Assembly: GCA_012800145.1 (NCBI GenBank)
Contig: JAAZJW010000046.1
Location: forward strand, 1-5,721
Source of the DNA: Clostridiales bacterium
Lineage (GTDB): Bacteria > Bacillota > Clostridia > Peptostreptococcales > Natronincolaceae
DNA length: 5,721 bases
Direction of reading: 5' to 3'
The position numbers and the translations under genes were made by a program. Numbering within the stretch: the first letter of the stretch is position 1; each line of letters starts with the position of its first letter. Shown piece after piece: positions 1 through 5,180 of this stretch. The notes under the pieces were generated by a model. The model worked only from the letters and a program-made list of their open reading frames with translations, made no database searches and was not told the origin of the DNA.

Positions 1-1185
1 CAGCGGTATCAGCATTTCCTTTTCTTCCTCGTTCAATGATTTTTTAGCCAAATCAAAAAGTATTAAAATATATTCATATGCCCTCTTGAAGGCAAAATAT
101 GAACTAAAACCCCTTTCATATATATATTTTTTGACTTTATTAACCTGCTCTTCCTCTCTTCTTTGGGAAAAATTATATAAGTATTCCAAGGCAATATCAC
201 TGTAAAATATCCCCTTGATGAGAGCAATGTATGCCAGATTATAAGGATAAGGCAGGGAATCCCCCACACGTATTTCTATACAATTTTTTACCCTGACGTC
301 CGGAAACACCATATTCATAATGTGTTTTATTTCTTTCTCCGTAAAAACATATCTGTCCATAAGCCCTTCTACGGTTTCATTGCCTATATTGATAAAATCA
401 CCGTTTTTCGTGATTGTAATAGGAGAAGCGTCTAATATATATTCGGCATAATCCCTATATCCGAAATCTTCCCCAAAGGAATTCGGTACACTGCCACTTC
501 TCTTTTTATCCACGTTTGCCCATATCAAACTCCTGAGACTGAATTTATCATAAACTTCACCTTCAAATACAGGTGAATTGTCAGATATCAGATAAAGCAG
601 GGGACTGATAAAATTGGCCACACGAAATTTTCTGGTAAAATCATATTCATCTTTATAATCGATAAATACCCTCAAGGCAGCCGTGCCCTTCATCATGTTA
701 TGAGCATATTTCCCCTTTCCTCTAAAATAACCGAACATATATTTATATTTCTTCCTGGGGACAAGGGGCATATCCTTAACAGACGATTTAGGATGATACC
801 CTATACCCATCAACAATAAATTGCGTTTTTCCAGTACAGGCACTATATCATTTAAAAAGCTGAAATAAATAGATTCTATCTCCTTTATAGTTTTGCAGGG
901 CCTTATATCAATTTCTATTTGGCCACCGGATTCCAATAGGATTTCCCTATCTTGCCCGAGTAACCCTACCAAATGACCCCCTTCATAATTGCCTTTGTAC
1001 CCTTTTGAAAGCAATTCCCGTAAAATACCTTCAATACCCTCTTCCCCATAATACCCGATAGATTCCATGGTATTCTCGCTAACAACAATATGTTCAATTT
1101 CTACACCAATTTTAAAGTCCTTTATGTTCTTTTCCCCGTTCCTGATCAACGAGACAATAGATGCTAAATTCCTTTCATATTTCAT
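1..1185 (-). CDS. gshA: Glutamate-cysteine ligase-like enzyme (GCS2/EgtA-type), 3' end cut by the window edge
   Basis: Probably an ATP-dependent ligase that joins glutamate (gamma-carboxyl) to cysteine, the first step of glutathione or a related low-molecular-weight thiol, in the cytoplasm. The reading frame is open for 395 codons from the ATG at 1185 to base 1 with no stop; the family usually runs to about 430-460 residues, so only the last few dozen are missing. Family-like motifs occur in order: GVEIEH (27-32), LESGGQIE (84-91), MPLVPRKKYKYM (139-150), TAALRVFIDY (168-177), NSPVFEG (203-209) and CIEIRVGDSLP (302-312). The start is supported by AAGGGGT seven bases upstream. It lies downstream of folD but is separated from it by a strong terminator, so it probably has its own promoter. 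No gshB is visible, so the final product (glutathione, gamma-glutamylcysteine or another gamma-glutamyl compound) is open. The family call is firm; the exact substrate is inference. Confidence 0.8.
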   Translation of the reverse strand, partial: MKYERNLASIVSLIRNGEKNIKDFKIGVEIEHIVVSENTMESIGYYGEEGIEGILRELLSKGYKGNYEGGHLVGLLGQDREILLESGGQIEIDIRPCKTIKEIESIYFSFLNDIVPVLEKRNLLLMGIGYHPKSSVKDMPLVPRKKYKYMFGYFRGKGKYAHNMMKGTAALRVFIDYKDEYDFTRKFRVANFISPLLYLISDNSPVFEGEVYDKFSLRSLIWANVDKKRSGSVPNSFGEDFGYRDYAEYILDASPITITKNGDFINIGNETVEGLMDRYVFTEKEIKHIMNMVFPDVRVKNCIEIRVGDSLPYPYNLAYIALIKGIFYSDIALEYLYNFSQRREEEQVNKVKKYIYERGFSSYFAFKRAYEYILILFDLAKKSLNEEEKEMLIPL

Positions 1186-1237
1186 ATAACTTACCCCTTA
1201 TCTCAAAATAAAAGTATGCTTCCATATTTCCTACCCA

Positions 1238-1253
1238 TAAACATATATGTTTA
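1238..1253. promoter_or_regulatory. 16-bp perfect palindrome upstream of the glutamate-cysteine ligase gene
   Basis: TAAACATATATGTTTA reads the same on both strands and sits 53 bp upstream of the ATG at 1185, between the folD terminator and the gene. Its size and position suit a dimeric regulator's operator, but I do not recognise the motif and could not place a convincing -35/-10 pair around it. An AT-rich palindrome of this size can also arise by chance or form a small cruciform. Confidence 0.35.
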
Positions 1254-1308
1254 CACATTTTTTTATAATTTTAGCGGCGGTGGGCATGAAACGTCCGATA
1301 TAATCCAT

Positions 1309-1346
1309 AAAAAACAGTCCCCGGGGATTCCCGGAGACCGTTTTTT
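1309..1346 (-). terminator. Intrinsic terminator of folD (potentially bidirectional)
   Basis: An 11-bp GC-rich stem (1315-1325 with 1330-1340) closes a 4-base loop. Two of the 11 pairs are G-U wobbles when read on the minus strand. Six A lie on the left and six T on the right, so the minus-strand transcript of folD ends in a hairpin followed by six U. The hairpin begins 11 bases after the folD stop codon. The mirror-image flanks mean it could also stop plus-strand transcription, though no plus-strand gene approaches it here. Confidence 0.9.
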
Positions 1347-1351
1347 ATGAA

Positions 1352-2206
1352 TTATAAATTATTTTGCGCTCTGCAAGCTCTAATGACGTGTCTTGCTAGA
1401 ATAGAGGTAGTTACAGAACCTACTCCGCCCGGTACAGGTGTTATCATTCCGGCTACACCTTCGGCTCCTTCAAAATCAACGTCTCCTACCAGATTTCCTT
1501 CGTCATCCACGTTAATACCTACGTCGATAACTGCTCCACCCTCTTTTACAAAATCCTTGGTAGCAAATTTAGCTCTTCCTATAGCTGCTACTAAAATGTC
1601 TCCAGCCTTAGAAACTCCCGCAATATCTTGTGTTCTGGAGTGACATATAGTAACTGTTGCATTTTCCCTAAGTAGTAATAATGCAGCAGGTTTGCCTATA
1701 ACCATAGACCTACCTAAAATTACCGCATTTTTGCCTTCTAGGGGAACCTCATAATGCTTTAATATTTCGATAACCGATACGGCAGTACATGGGGCAAAAC
1801 CGGTTTCATCATCTTCTACCAATTTTGCAGCATTAATCGGGCTGAAGCAGTCAATATCCTTTTCCGGTGCAATTACATATTTGATAACTTCTTCGTCCAG
1901 TTGTTTTGGGAATGGTCTGAATACCAGTATTCCATTTACAGCCGGGTCGTCGTTTACAGCTTTTAATTCCTTTATAAAGTCATCTTGTGTTATATCTTCA
2001 GGTAATTCTTTAACCTCTGCTTCTATGCCTACCTTCTTGGACCTGCCAAGTGCTCCTCTTTCATAAGCCAAGTCATCAGGACTTGCACCAACCCTGACAA
2101 TAGCAAGCTTTGGAGTTACTCCCTTTGCCTTTAGTTCCTCTACTTCTTTTATCAACCCTTCGCTAATTTTATCCGCTACGGGTTTTCCTTTTAGTATCGT
2201 TGCCAA
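1352..2206 (-). CDS. folD: FolD: methylenetetrahydrofolate dehydrogenase / methenyl-THF cyclohydrolase, variant active site
   Basis: Cytosolic one-carbon enzyme of 284 residues, the usual length. FolD normally oxidises 5,10-methylene-THF with NAD(P)+ and hydrolyses the resulting methenyl-THF to 10-formyl-THF. The nucleotide-binding half is typical: GRSMVIGKP (165-173), ATVTICHSRT (183-192), a GDVDF segment (241-245) and TPVPGGVGS (256-264). The catalytic half departs from the standard. The usual Tyr-x-x-x-Lys is Y48-E-R-G-A52, so the lysine is replaced by Ala, and the usual Gln-Leu-Pro-Leu-Pro is F96-R-P-F-P, so the glutamine is replaced by Phe. The Asp of the K-D-x-D motif (D119) is kept, with Cys rather than Gly after it. 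The spacing of Y48, A52 and F96 equals that of human Tyr52, Lys56 and Gln100, so this is not an alignment slip. The start is TTG, preceded by an excellent AAAGGAGGGGG ending seven bases upstream. The gene lies 73 bp after the nitroreductase with no terminator between, so read-through from that gene is possible. FolD membership is certain; loss of cyclohydrolase activity is inference. Confidence 0.95.
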   Translation of the reverse strand: MATILKGKPVADKISEGLIKEVEELKAKGVTPKLAIVRVGASPDDLAYERGALGRSKKVGIEAEVKELPEDITQDDFIKELKAVNDDPAVNGILVFRPFPKQLDEEVIKYVIAPEKDIDCFSPINAAKLVEDDETGFAPCTAVSVIEILKHYEVPLEGKNAVILGRSMVIGKPAALLLLRENATVTICHSRTQDIAGVSKAGDILVAAIGRAKFATKDFVKEGGAVIDVGINVDDEGNLVGDVDFEGAEGVAGMITPVPGGVGSVTTSILARHVIRACRAQNNL

Positions 2207-2232
2207 CTGAAGACCCCCTCCTTTAAATAATA

Positions 2233-2261
2233 TTTATCAACTAAAATCCAGATAAAATCAA
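2233..2261 (-). promoter_or_regulatory. Weak candidate promoter for folD
   Basis: On the minus strand TTGATT (2261-2256) and GATAAA (2238-2233) are separated by 17 bases and lie just upstream of the folD ribosome binding site. Each hexamer matches the sigma-A consensus at four positions. It would allow folD to be expressed independently of the nitroreductase gene, but such matches are common in AT-rich spacers. Confidence 0.25.
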
Positions 2262-2279
2262 TCTGAATTAAGTCTTCGT

Positions 2280-3110
2280 CTAAATATGGAGCGTACCGAT
2301 GATTTGATATTCGGAAGGTATATTGTATTCTGAAAAATCACCGTCCAATTCTTCTCTATAAATACTCCATCTGGCCGGCAAACCCGCTTCCTTAAAAGCG
2401 TTTTCCATATATAACATCATAATACCGGCATCAAATAGAAGATATTTTTCGTCTATATCCCTGCCACCTACAGTTAAAATAATTTGATCATTGTGTATAA
2501 TCAGTTTCCACGGCTGGGGATTTACCCAAGATGGGACCAATACAAGGCTATTTAATGCTTCTTCTATACCCATGGTTTTAAGCTCCCCATGATAAATCGT
2601 TTTTCCCCATTCATTTTTAAATACAAAATCATCTATGTTTATGTGCAGATCTTCACTTTTATCAGTATGTCGTATATGTGTTTTTGGATAACCCAATGCT
2701 ATCATGGCTGTCAGTTCCCCAGGGGCGTTCACCCCAAGGTCGGTTTTAAGCCTGTCAGCATCCTTTTCTACAAAAATCCAACAGCTGCCTACATTCAGCT
2801 CCACAGCTTTCAGCATTATCTGTTCTAAAATATAAGCCGCATTAGATATGTATCCTTCCTTAACCTCACTGAGTAATGCTACATAATTGGGGGCCAAAAC
2901 CAAATTACCCATATAACTGACTCTGCCCCTCAATATTTCTTCCTTCCCCCATCCGTCCTCAATAAAAACAAATTTTATGCCTATGTTTTCCCGAAGTACT
3001 TTTATCTCTTCTAAAAATTCTTCAAATATTTTAATCTCGTTGAAGCCCAGTTTTCTTTTTTCATATTTTTCAACAGGTTTTCTCCTTTTAGTTATGCCTA
3101 GAAAAGTCAT
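2280..3110 (-). CDS. Nitroreductase family protein (TM1586-like double-lobed type)
   Basis: Predicted FMN-dependent oxidoreductase of 276 residues that would use NAD(P)H; the natural electron acceptor is unknown. The chain resembles the 'putative TM nitroreductase' group named after Thermotoga TM1586, in which two nitroreductase-like lobes are fused. The first lobe shows APNYVALLSE (73-82), the helix ILEQIMLKAVELNVGSCWI (94-112) and GELTAMIALGYP (131-142). The second shows the flavin-site-like PSWVNPQPWKL (193-203) and a helix DAGIMMLYMENAFKEAG (227-243). The frame also allows a GTG start three codons earlier (3119), but that codon lies inside the Shine-Dalgarno sequence, so ATG 3110 is preferred. 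A PerR-like box and TATAAT lie about 190 bp upstream, hinting at stress control. folD follows 73 bp downstream. The family assignment rests on pattern recall, and the substrate is not inferable. Confidence 0.8.
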   Translation of the reverse strand: MTFLGITKRRKPVEKYEKRKLGFNEIKIFEEFLEEIKVLRENIGIKFVFIEDGWGKEEILRGRVSYMGNLVLAPNYVALLSEVKEGYISNAAYILEQIMLKAVELNVGSCWIFVEKDADRLKTDLGVNAPGELTAMIALGYPKTHIRHTDKSEDLHINIDDFVFKNEWGKTIYHGELKTMGIEEALNSLVLVPSWVNPQPWKLIIHNDQIILTVGGRDIDEKYLLFDAGIMMLYMENAFKEAGLPARWSIYREELDGDFSEYNIPSEYQIIGTLHI

Positions 3111-3115
3111 ATATT

Positions 3116-3124
3116 TCACCCCTT
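3116..3124 (-). promoter_or_regulatory. Ribosome binding site that decides the nitroreductase start
   Basis: Minus-strand AAGGGGTGA sits 5 bases before ATG 3110. The alternative GTG start (3119-3117) is part of this very motif and would have no good upstream site of its own, so translation most likely begins at 3110. Confidence 0.75.
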
Positions 3125-3301
3125 TGCTTTTATTTTATAGGCTATAAGTTATAATATGCTATACCCAATAAGTATAAAAGCAAATCCTTGAAATTTATTT
3201 TGATCATTACCTTTTCCGGGCCTGTACACTTATCCTAATAACCCTTTTATGCGTATTCAGCAGGTTCCCCCACTTTCTGCAATACAATTTGTCCAAGGAA
3301 A

Positions 3302-3338
3302 TCATAATCATTATAACATTTTTTCGGCGATTTTACCA
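3302..3338 (-). promoter_or_regulatory. PerR-like box overlapping a candidate promoter upstream of the nitroreductase
   Basis: Bases 3302-3316 read TTATAATGATTATGA on the minus strand. This matches the published Bacillus PerR box, TTATAATNATTATAA, at 13 of 14 specified positions. It fits the Fur consensus less well (two mismatches). The same bases contain a perfect -10 (TATAAT, 3315-3310) with a weak -35 (TGGTAA, 3338-3333) at 17-bp spacing. A repressor bound here would cover the -10. It lies 29 bp past the dUTPase stop and about 190 bp before the nitroreductase start. The rest of the gap (3120-3300) holds no gene or clear terminator, only AT-rich sequence including an 11-base hyphenated palindrome (TATAAGTTATA, 3143-3153). 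Confidence 0.45.
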
Positions 3339-3345
3339 CCTCTAC

Positions 3346-3831
3346 TTAATATCCTTCATCTTGTCTTTGATGGTTAATTTTGTTTTTTTCCAGATAAGCA
3401 AGCCTTATCTCATCTTCAGTAAAATCCAATTTACCTCCCAACAGTAAAAAATGGTTAAACAGTCTTTGATAGTTGTCTAATGTGGGTTCATGTTGAAATG
3501 TAACAATTTCCATAAACATATTTTGAAACTGTTCTGTCAAATTGTTGGTGTTTTCAATTCCGATCGGATTGATATCTGTTAACCCGTTTTCTAAGCCTAT
3601 GCTCAGGATAAAATGAAGACAGTCCACATACTCCTCTAAAATAGTCTCCCTCGGGGAAGACCCTTTGTTACTCCAGAATTTAAAGCAACGAGTTTCATTT
3701 GCTAATTCTCCGAGCTCTACCTGTAGTGCCAATATTTTGGATGGAACCAGGTTCATACCTTTCAAGCCATGTTCTATGCATATACGGTTGTCCAATTTTT
3801 CTTGTATTTCATATAGTTCAGATATATCCAT
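3346..3831 (-). CDS. Dimeric all-alpha dUTPase (dUTPase_2 / MazG-superfamily)
   Basis: Predicted dUTP diphosphatase of 161 residues, hydrolysing dUTP to dUMP and pyrophosphate to keep uracil out of DNA and supply dUMP for thymidylate synthesis. It belongs to the alpha-helical Mg-dependent NTP pyrophosphatases rather than the trimeric beta-fold Dut. The metal-binding signature is intact: E39-x-x-E42 in LQVELGELANE and E67-x-x-D70 in EEYVDCLHF, with FKFWS (50-54) between. The C-terminal block has the family pattern AYLEKN (145-150), N153, RQDEGY (156-161). The chosen ATG (3831) has GGGTGGGGG five bases upstream, and the protein then starts like its relatives (MDISELYEIQEKLDNRI). An upstream in-frame ATG at 3873 would add 14 unconserved residues. 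It also has an SD-like AGGGGT, but that would lie almost at the predicted transcript start. Related enzymes occur in both chromosomes and phages; no phage genes are seen nearby. Confidence 0.88.
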   Translation of the reverse strand: MDISELYEIQEKLDNRICIEHGLKGMNLVPSKILALQVELGELANETRCFKFWSNKGSSPRETILEEYVDCLHFILSIGLENGLTDINPIGIENTNNLTEQFQNMFMEIVTFQHEPTLDNYQRLFNHFLLLGGKLDFTEDEIRLAYLEKNKINHQRQDEGY

Positions 3832-3892
3832 TAAAACCCCCACCCTGTATATTTCCCAATACGGGGAAACCATTTTGTACCCCTATGACTAC

Positions 3893-3921
3893 ATTATATT
3901 GCATTGTATTTGCCCTTTCAA
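3893..3921 (-). promoter_or_regulatory. Strong sigma-A promoter for the dUTPase gene
   Basis: On the minus strand TTGAAA (3921-3916) and a perfect TATAAT (3898-3893) are separated by exactly 17 bases. Transcription would begin near 3886, leaving about 55 bases of leader before ATG 3831. This supports the shorter dUTPase start and argues that the surrounding minus-strand open frame (3818-4042) is not a gene. Confidence 0.75.
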
Positions 3922-4054
3922 GTAGGGGCAGATAACCCTGTTTTCCCGGAGTGAACAAAATCATTTGGCCACCTACCCCCGCAACCTCCATAACAACGGT
4001 AGTTTTCACTGGGTCTGGGACACCTGCGGTTTTCCCTGGCATTCTGAAATATAC
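3922..4054. other. Unassigned spacer between divergent dUTPase and thiT promoters, carrying an open frame of doubtful status
   Basis: The non-coding stretch from 3832 to 4258 is fully accounted for by the dUTPase leader and promoter, the thiT promoter, the riboswitch and its terminator, except for these 133 bases. They lie in a minus-strand open frame (ATG at 4042, stop at 3818, 74 codons) with ordinary-looking codon use and a glycine-rich product (for example VVMEVAGVGGQMILF near residues 16-30). I see no Shine-Dalgarno before its ATG, no family resemblance, and a strong dUTPase promoter inside it. It is listed as unexplained sequence, not as a gene. A conserved small protein or a decayed gene fragment cannot be excluded. 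Confidence 0.4.
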
Positions 4055-4083
4055 AAGACTTTTTGGAAGATTTATGCTATAAT
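4055..4083 (+). promoter_or_regulatory. Promoter of thiT (extended -10)
   Basis: A perfect TATAAT (4078-4083) is preceded by TGC (4075-4077), forming an extended -10. AAGACT (4055-4060) stands at 17-bp spacing and keeps the central GAC of the -35 consensus. Transcription would start near 4090, about ten bases before the TPP aptamer, which is the expected geometry. Confidence 0.7.
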
Positions 4084-4100
4084 AAAAGAAAAATATTTAT

Positions 4101-4175
4101 CGCTGGGGGCGCCATGTGCTGAGAGGACCATTCCAACCCTTAGAACCTGTAGGTTAAGACCTGCGTAGGAAAGCG
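4101..4175 (+). ncRNA. TPP riboswitch (THI element) aptamer
   Basis: This is a cis-acting leader RNA that binds thiamine pyrophosphate and controls the following thiT gene. Hallmarks of the THI box appear in order: G-rich 5' strand (4105-4109), CTGAGAG (4119-4125), ACCCTTAGAACCTG (4136-4149), the small hairpin AGGT/ACCT (4151-4154 with 4159-4162) and GCGTAGGAAAGC (4163-4174). P1 can close between CGCT (4101-4104) and AGCG (4172-4175). GGG of the 5' strand can pair with CCC (4137-4139) for P2. A transcription terminator follows directly, so high TPP should switch thiT off by termination. Confidence 0.95.
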
Positions 4176-4189
4176 AATTCTGCAAATAC

Positions 4190-4225
4190 AATGTGAAGAG
4201 GCTTTCTTTTCACATTTTTTATTTT
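4190..4225 (+). terminator. Riboswitch expression-platform terminator
   Basis: An 11-bp stem (4190-4200 with 4206-4216, one G-U pair) closes a GCTTT loop and runs into a T-rich tail (TTTT, A, TTTT; 4217-4225). It lies between the TPP aptamer and thiT. Bases 4167-4174 (AGGAAAGC, the 3' side of the aptamer including part of P1) can pair with 4201-4208 (GCTTTCTT) over eight positions. This would open the loop side of the terminator, so a simple antiterminator/terminator switch is visible. Confidence 0.88.
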
Positions 4226-4258
4226 ACCGGTGATAAATAGAAGAGAGGATGTCATATT

Positions 4259-4354
4259 ATGTTTAAAAAATTATCAGAGTTGAAACTCGAAGATTTCCGG
4301 GATTGGTTTCGTAATTTTGATGGTAAAACTGTATTTAAAAAATTGTTAGAATTG
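4259..4354 (+). repeat. thiT: Short imperfect duplication inside the thiT N-terminus
   Basis: Codons 1-9 and 25-33 encode M/V-FKKL-S/L-ELK, 72 bases apart (4259-4285 and 4331-4357, the second copy ending three bases past this span). The DNA is largely identical as well: both copies hold TTTAAAAAATT and a run ending TTGAAAC. This suggests an ancestral in-frame duplication of a positively charged amphipathic segment at the cytoplasmic N-terminus. Confidence 0.6.
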
Positions 4355-4957
4355 AAACCTACAACAATTATTATTTTAGCCTCCCTATTGTTAATCTCTA
4401 TTGCCTTGGCTTTCAGGGAAAGGAAAAAAGAACGCGAATCCGAATATGTAAAAATGATAGTGTACGGGAGCCTATGCATCGCCCTTTCCTTTGTCCTTTC
4501 CTATATACGATTATACCGTTTTCCGCAGGGCGGTAGCATAACACCTGCAAGTATGTTGCCCATGTATATATTTGCTATTATGTTCGGTCCTACGGCAGGT
4601 ATATTGGCCGGGTTTGCTTTCGGAATGGTCAGATTAGTTCAGGATCCTTTTATTATTCATTGGGCACAGTTTTTCTTGGATTATCCCTTATCCTTTGGCG
4701 CATTGGGCTTAGCAGGTCTATACCGCAAAAACATAGCAGTATCTTGCCTTATCGGAGGCTTCAGCAGGTTTTTTATGAACTTTCTATCAGGAGTTATTTT
4801 CTTCGGCTCCTATGCTCCTGAAGGTATGAATGTAATAATTTATTCACTTACGGTAAACGGGTTGGTTATCGGAACAGATACATTAATCTGTGTTGTTGTC
4901 AGCCTCATTCCGCAAATACAAAACGCTGTAAAACAGGTAGAAAAAATGGCTGCATAA
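4259..4957 (+). CDS. thiT: ThiT, thiamine-specific S component of an ECF transporter, with N-terminal extension
   Basis: Membrane protein of 232 residues that captures thiamine and works with the shared EcfA/EcfA'/EcfT energy module, which is encoded elsewhere. The core from about residue 63 has six likely membrane helices and ThiT signatures: GGSITPASMLP (91-101), HWAQFFLDYPLSFGALG (134-150), SRFFMNFLSGVIFFGSYAP (169-187) and YSLTVNG (195-201). Y195 and N200 have the spacing of the thiamine-contacting Tyr146 and Asn151 of Lactococcus ThiT, as I recall them. The first 62 residues are extra compared with the roughly 180-residue Lactococcus protein. They hold a repeated FKKL-x-ELK motif (2-9 and 26-33), a hydrophobic helix (about 36-52) and a charged linker (RERKKERE, 53-60). 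The start has AGAGAGG ten bases upstream; the internal ATG at codon 66 has no ribosome binding site. The TPP riboswitch directly upstream independently supports thiamine as substrate. Confidence 0.95.
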   Translation: MFKKLSELKLEDFRDWFRNFDGKTVFKKLLELKPTTIIILASLLLISIALAFRERKKERESEYVKMIVYGSLCIALSFVLSYIRLYRFPQGGSITPASMLPMYIFAIMFGPTAGILAGFAFGMVRLVQDPFIIHWAQFFLDYPLSFGALGLAGLYRKNIAVSCLIGGFSRFFMNFLSGVIFFGSYAPEGMNVIIYSLTVNGLVIGTDTLICVVVSLIPQIQNAVKQVEKMAA

Positions 4958-4966
4958 TAAAAACTA

Positions 4967-5026
4967 TGGGGCCTTTCAGACTGCGCAATAACTGTCTCTC
5001 TGATCAAAGCGAAGCCCCACATTTTT
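4967..5026 (+). terminator. Probable terminator after thiT
   Basis: TGGGGC (4967-4972) pairs with GCCCCA (5014-5019). An inner TCAGA (4976-4980) pairs with TCTGA (4999-5003), and five T follow (5022-5026), starting 9 bases after the thiT stop. The asymmetric internal loop and long apical loop make it less canonical than the other terminators here, but its position and T tract fit. Confidence 0.55.
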
Positions 5027-5070
5027 GTCATCCTGAGACGAGCAGGATAAGTTTGACCCGCGAAGGATCT
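5026..5070. repeat. Degenerate copy of the GTCATCCTGAG...GCGAAGGATCT dispersed repeat
   Basis: TGTCATCCTGAG (5026-5037) and GCGAAGGATCT (5060-5070) are the two ends of the arm seen intact at 5646-5673. Here they are separated by about 22 extra bases. The insert creates ATCCTG/CAGGAT (5030-5035 with 5043-5048), a 6-bp inverted repeat, and carries the TTGACC used by the candidate superoxide reductase promoter. No opposing arm is visible, so this looks like a decayed or rearranged copy. Confidence 0.65.
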
Positions 5071-5082
5071 ATGAAATATAAT
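5053..5082 (+). promoter_or_regulatory. Candidate promoter of the superoxide reductase gene
   Basis: TTGACC (5053-5058, five of six) and a perfect TATAAT (5077-5082) are 18 bases apart. Transcription would start near 5089, giving a leader of about 90 bases. The -35 lies inside the degenerate repeat copy. No PerR- or Fur-like box overlaps it. Confidence 0.6.
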
Positions 5083-5102
5083 GATTACGGAAAAAAATAA
5101 CG

Positions 5103-5130
5103 GTTATATATATGGATGATGTTATATAAC
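5103..5130. repeat. Inverted repeat in the superoxide reductase leader
   Basis: GTTATATA (5103-5110) and TATATAAC (5123-5130) form perfect 8-bp arms around 12 bases. It could be an operator downstream of the promoter or a weak RNA hairpin. It does not match a regulator motif I know. Confidence 0.35.
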
Positions 5131-5180
5131 TAAGGGAATCGAAAAAATAAAACAATGGTATATGGGAAAGGATGAAAGCA

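Noticed and set aside
63..269. Minus-strand open frame of 68 codons
   Set aside because: It lies out of frame inside the glutamate-cysteine ligase coding sequence, which shows family motifs on both sides without interruption.
1309..1346. Attenuator or riboswitch upstream of the glutamate-cysteine ligase gene
   Set aside because: The hairpin directly follows the folD stop codon and has no upstream aptamer-like sequence; it is an ordinary terminator.
1347..2066. Plus-strand open frames at 1347-1643 and 1881-2066
   Set aside because: They are antisense to folD, whose frame is unambiguous; their Ser/Thr/Pro-rich composition is typical of a reverse-strand shadow.
2589..2828. Plus-strand open frame antisense to the nitroreductase
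   Set aside because: No ribosome binding site and low-complexity composition; the opposite strand carries a recognisable protein.
3119..3119. GTG start for the nitroreductase, three codons upstream
   Set aside because: The codon is embedded in the Shine-Dalgarno sequence that serves ATG 3110.
3873..3873. Upstream ATG start for the dUTPase (175 residues)
   Set aside because: It has an SD-like AGGGGT, but the predicted transcript begins only about 13 bases before it and the added 14 residues do not look like the family; kept only as an alternative.
3665..3935. Two overlapping plus-strand open frames
   Set aside because: They are antisense to the dUTPase gene and its promoter, with no supporting translation signals.
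3980..4042. Resemblance of the 74-codon product to the sugar-acid dehydratase (UxaA-type) VLFTTGRG motif
   Set aside because: Only a few residues around ILFTPGKQG are similar and the following motif residues do not fit.
3965..4168. Plus-strand open frame running into the TPP aptamer
   Set aside because: It spans the thiT promoter and most of the riboswitch, so it cannot be an independent gene.
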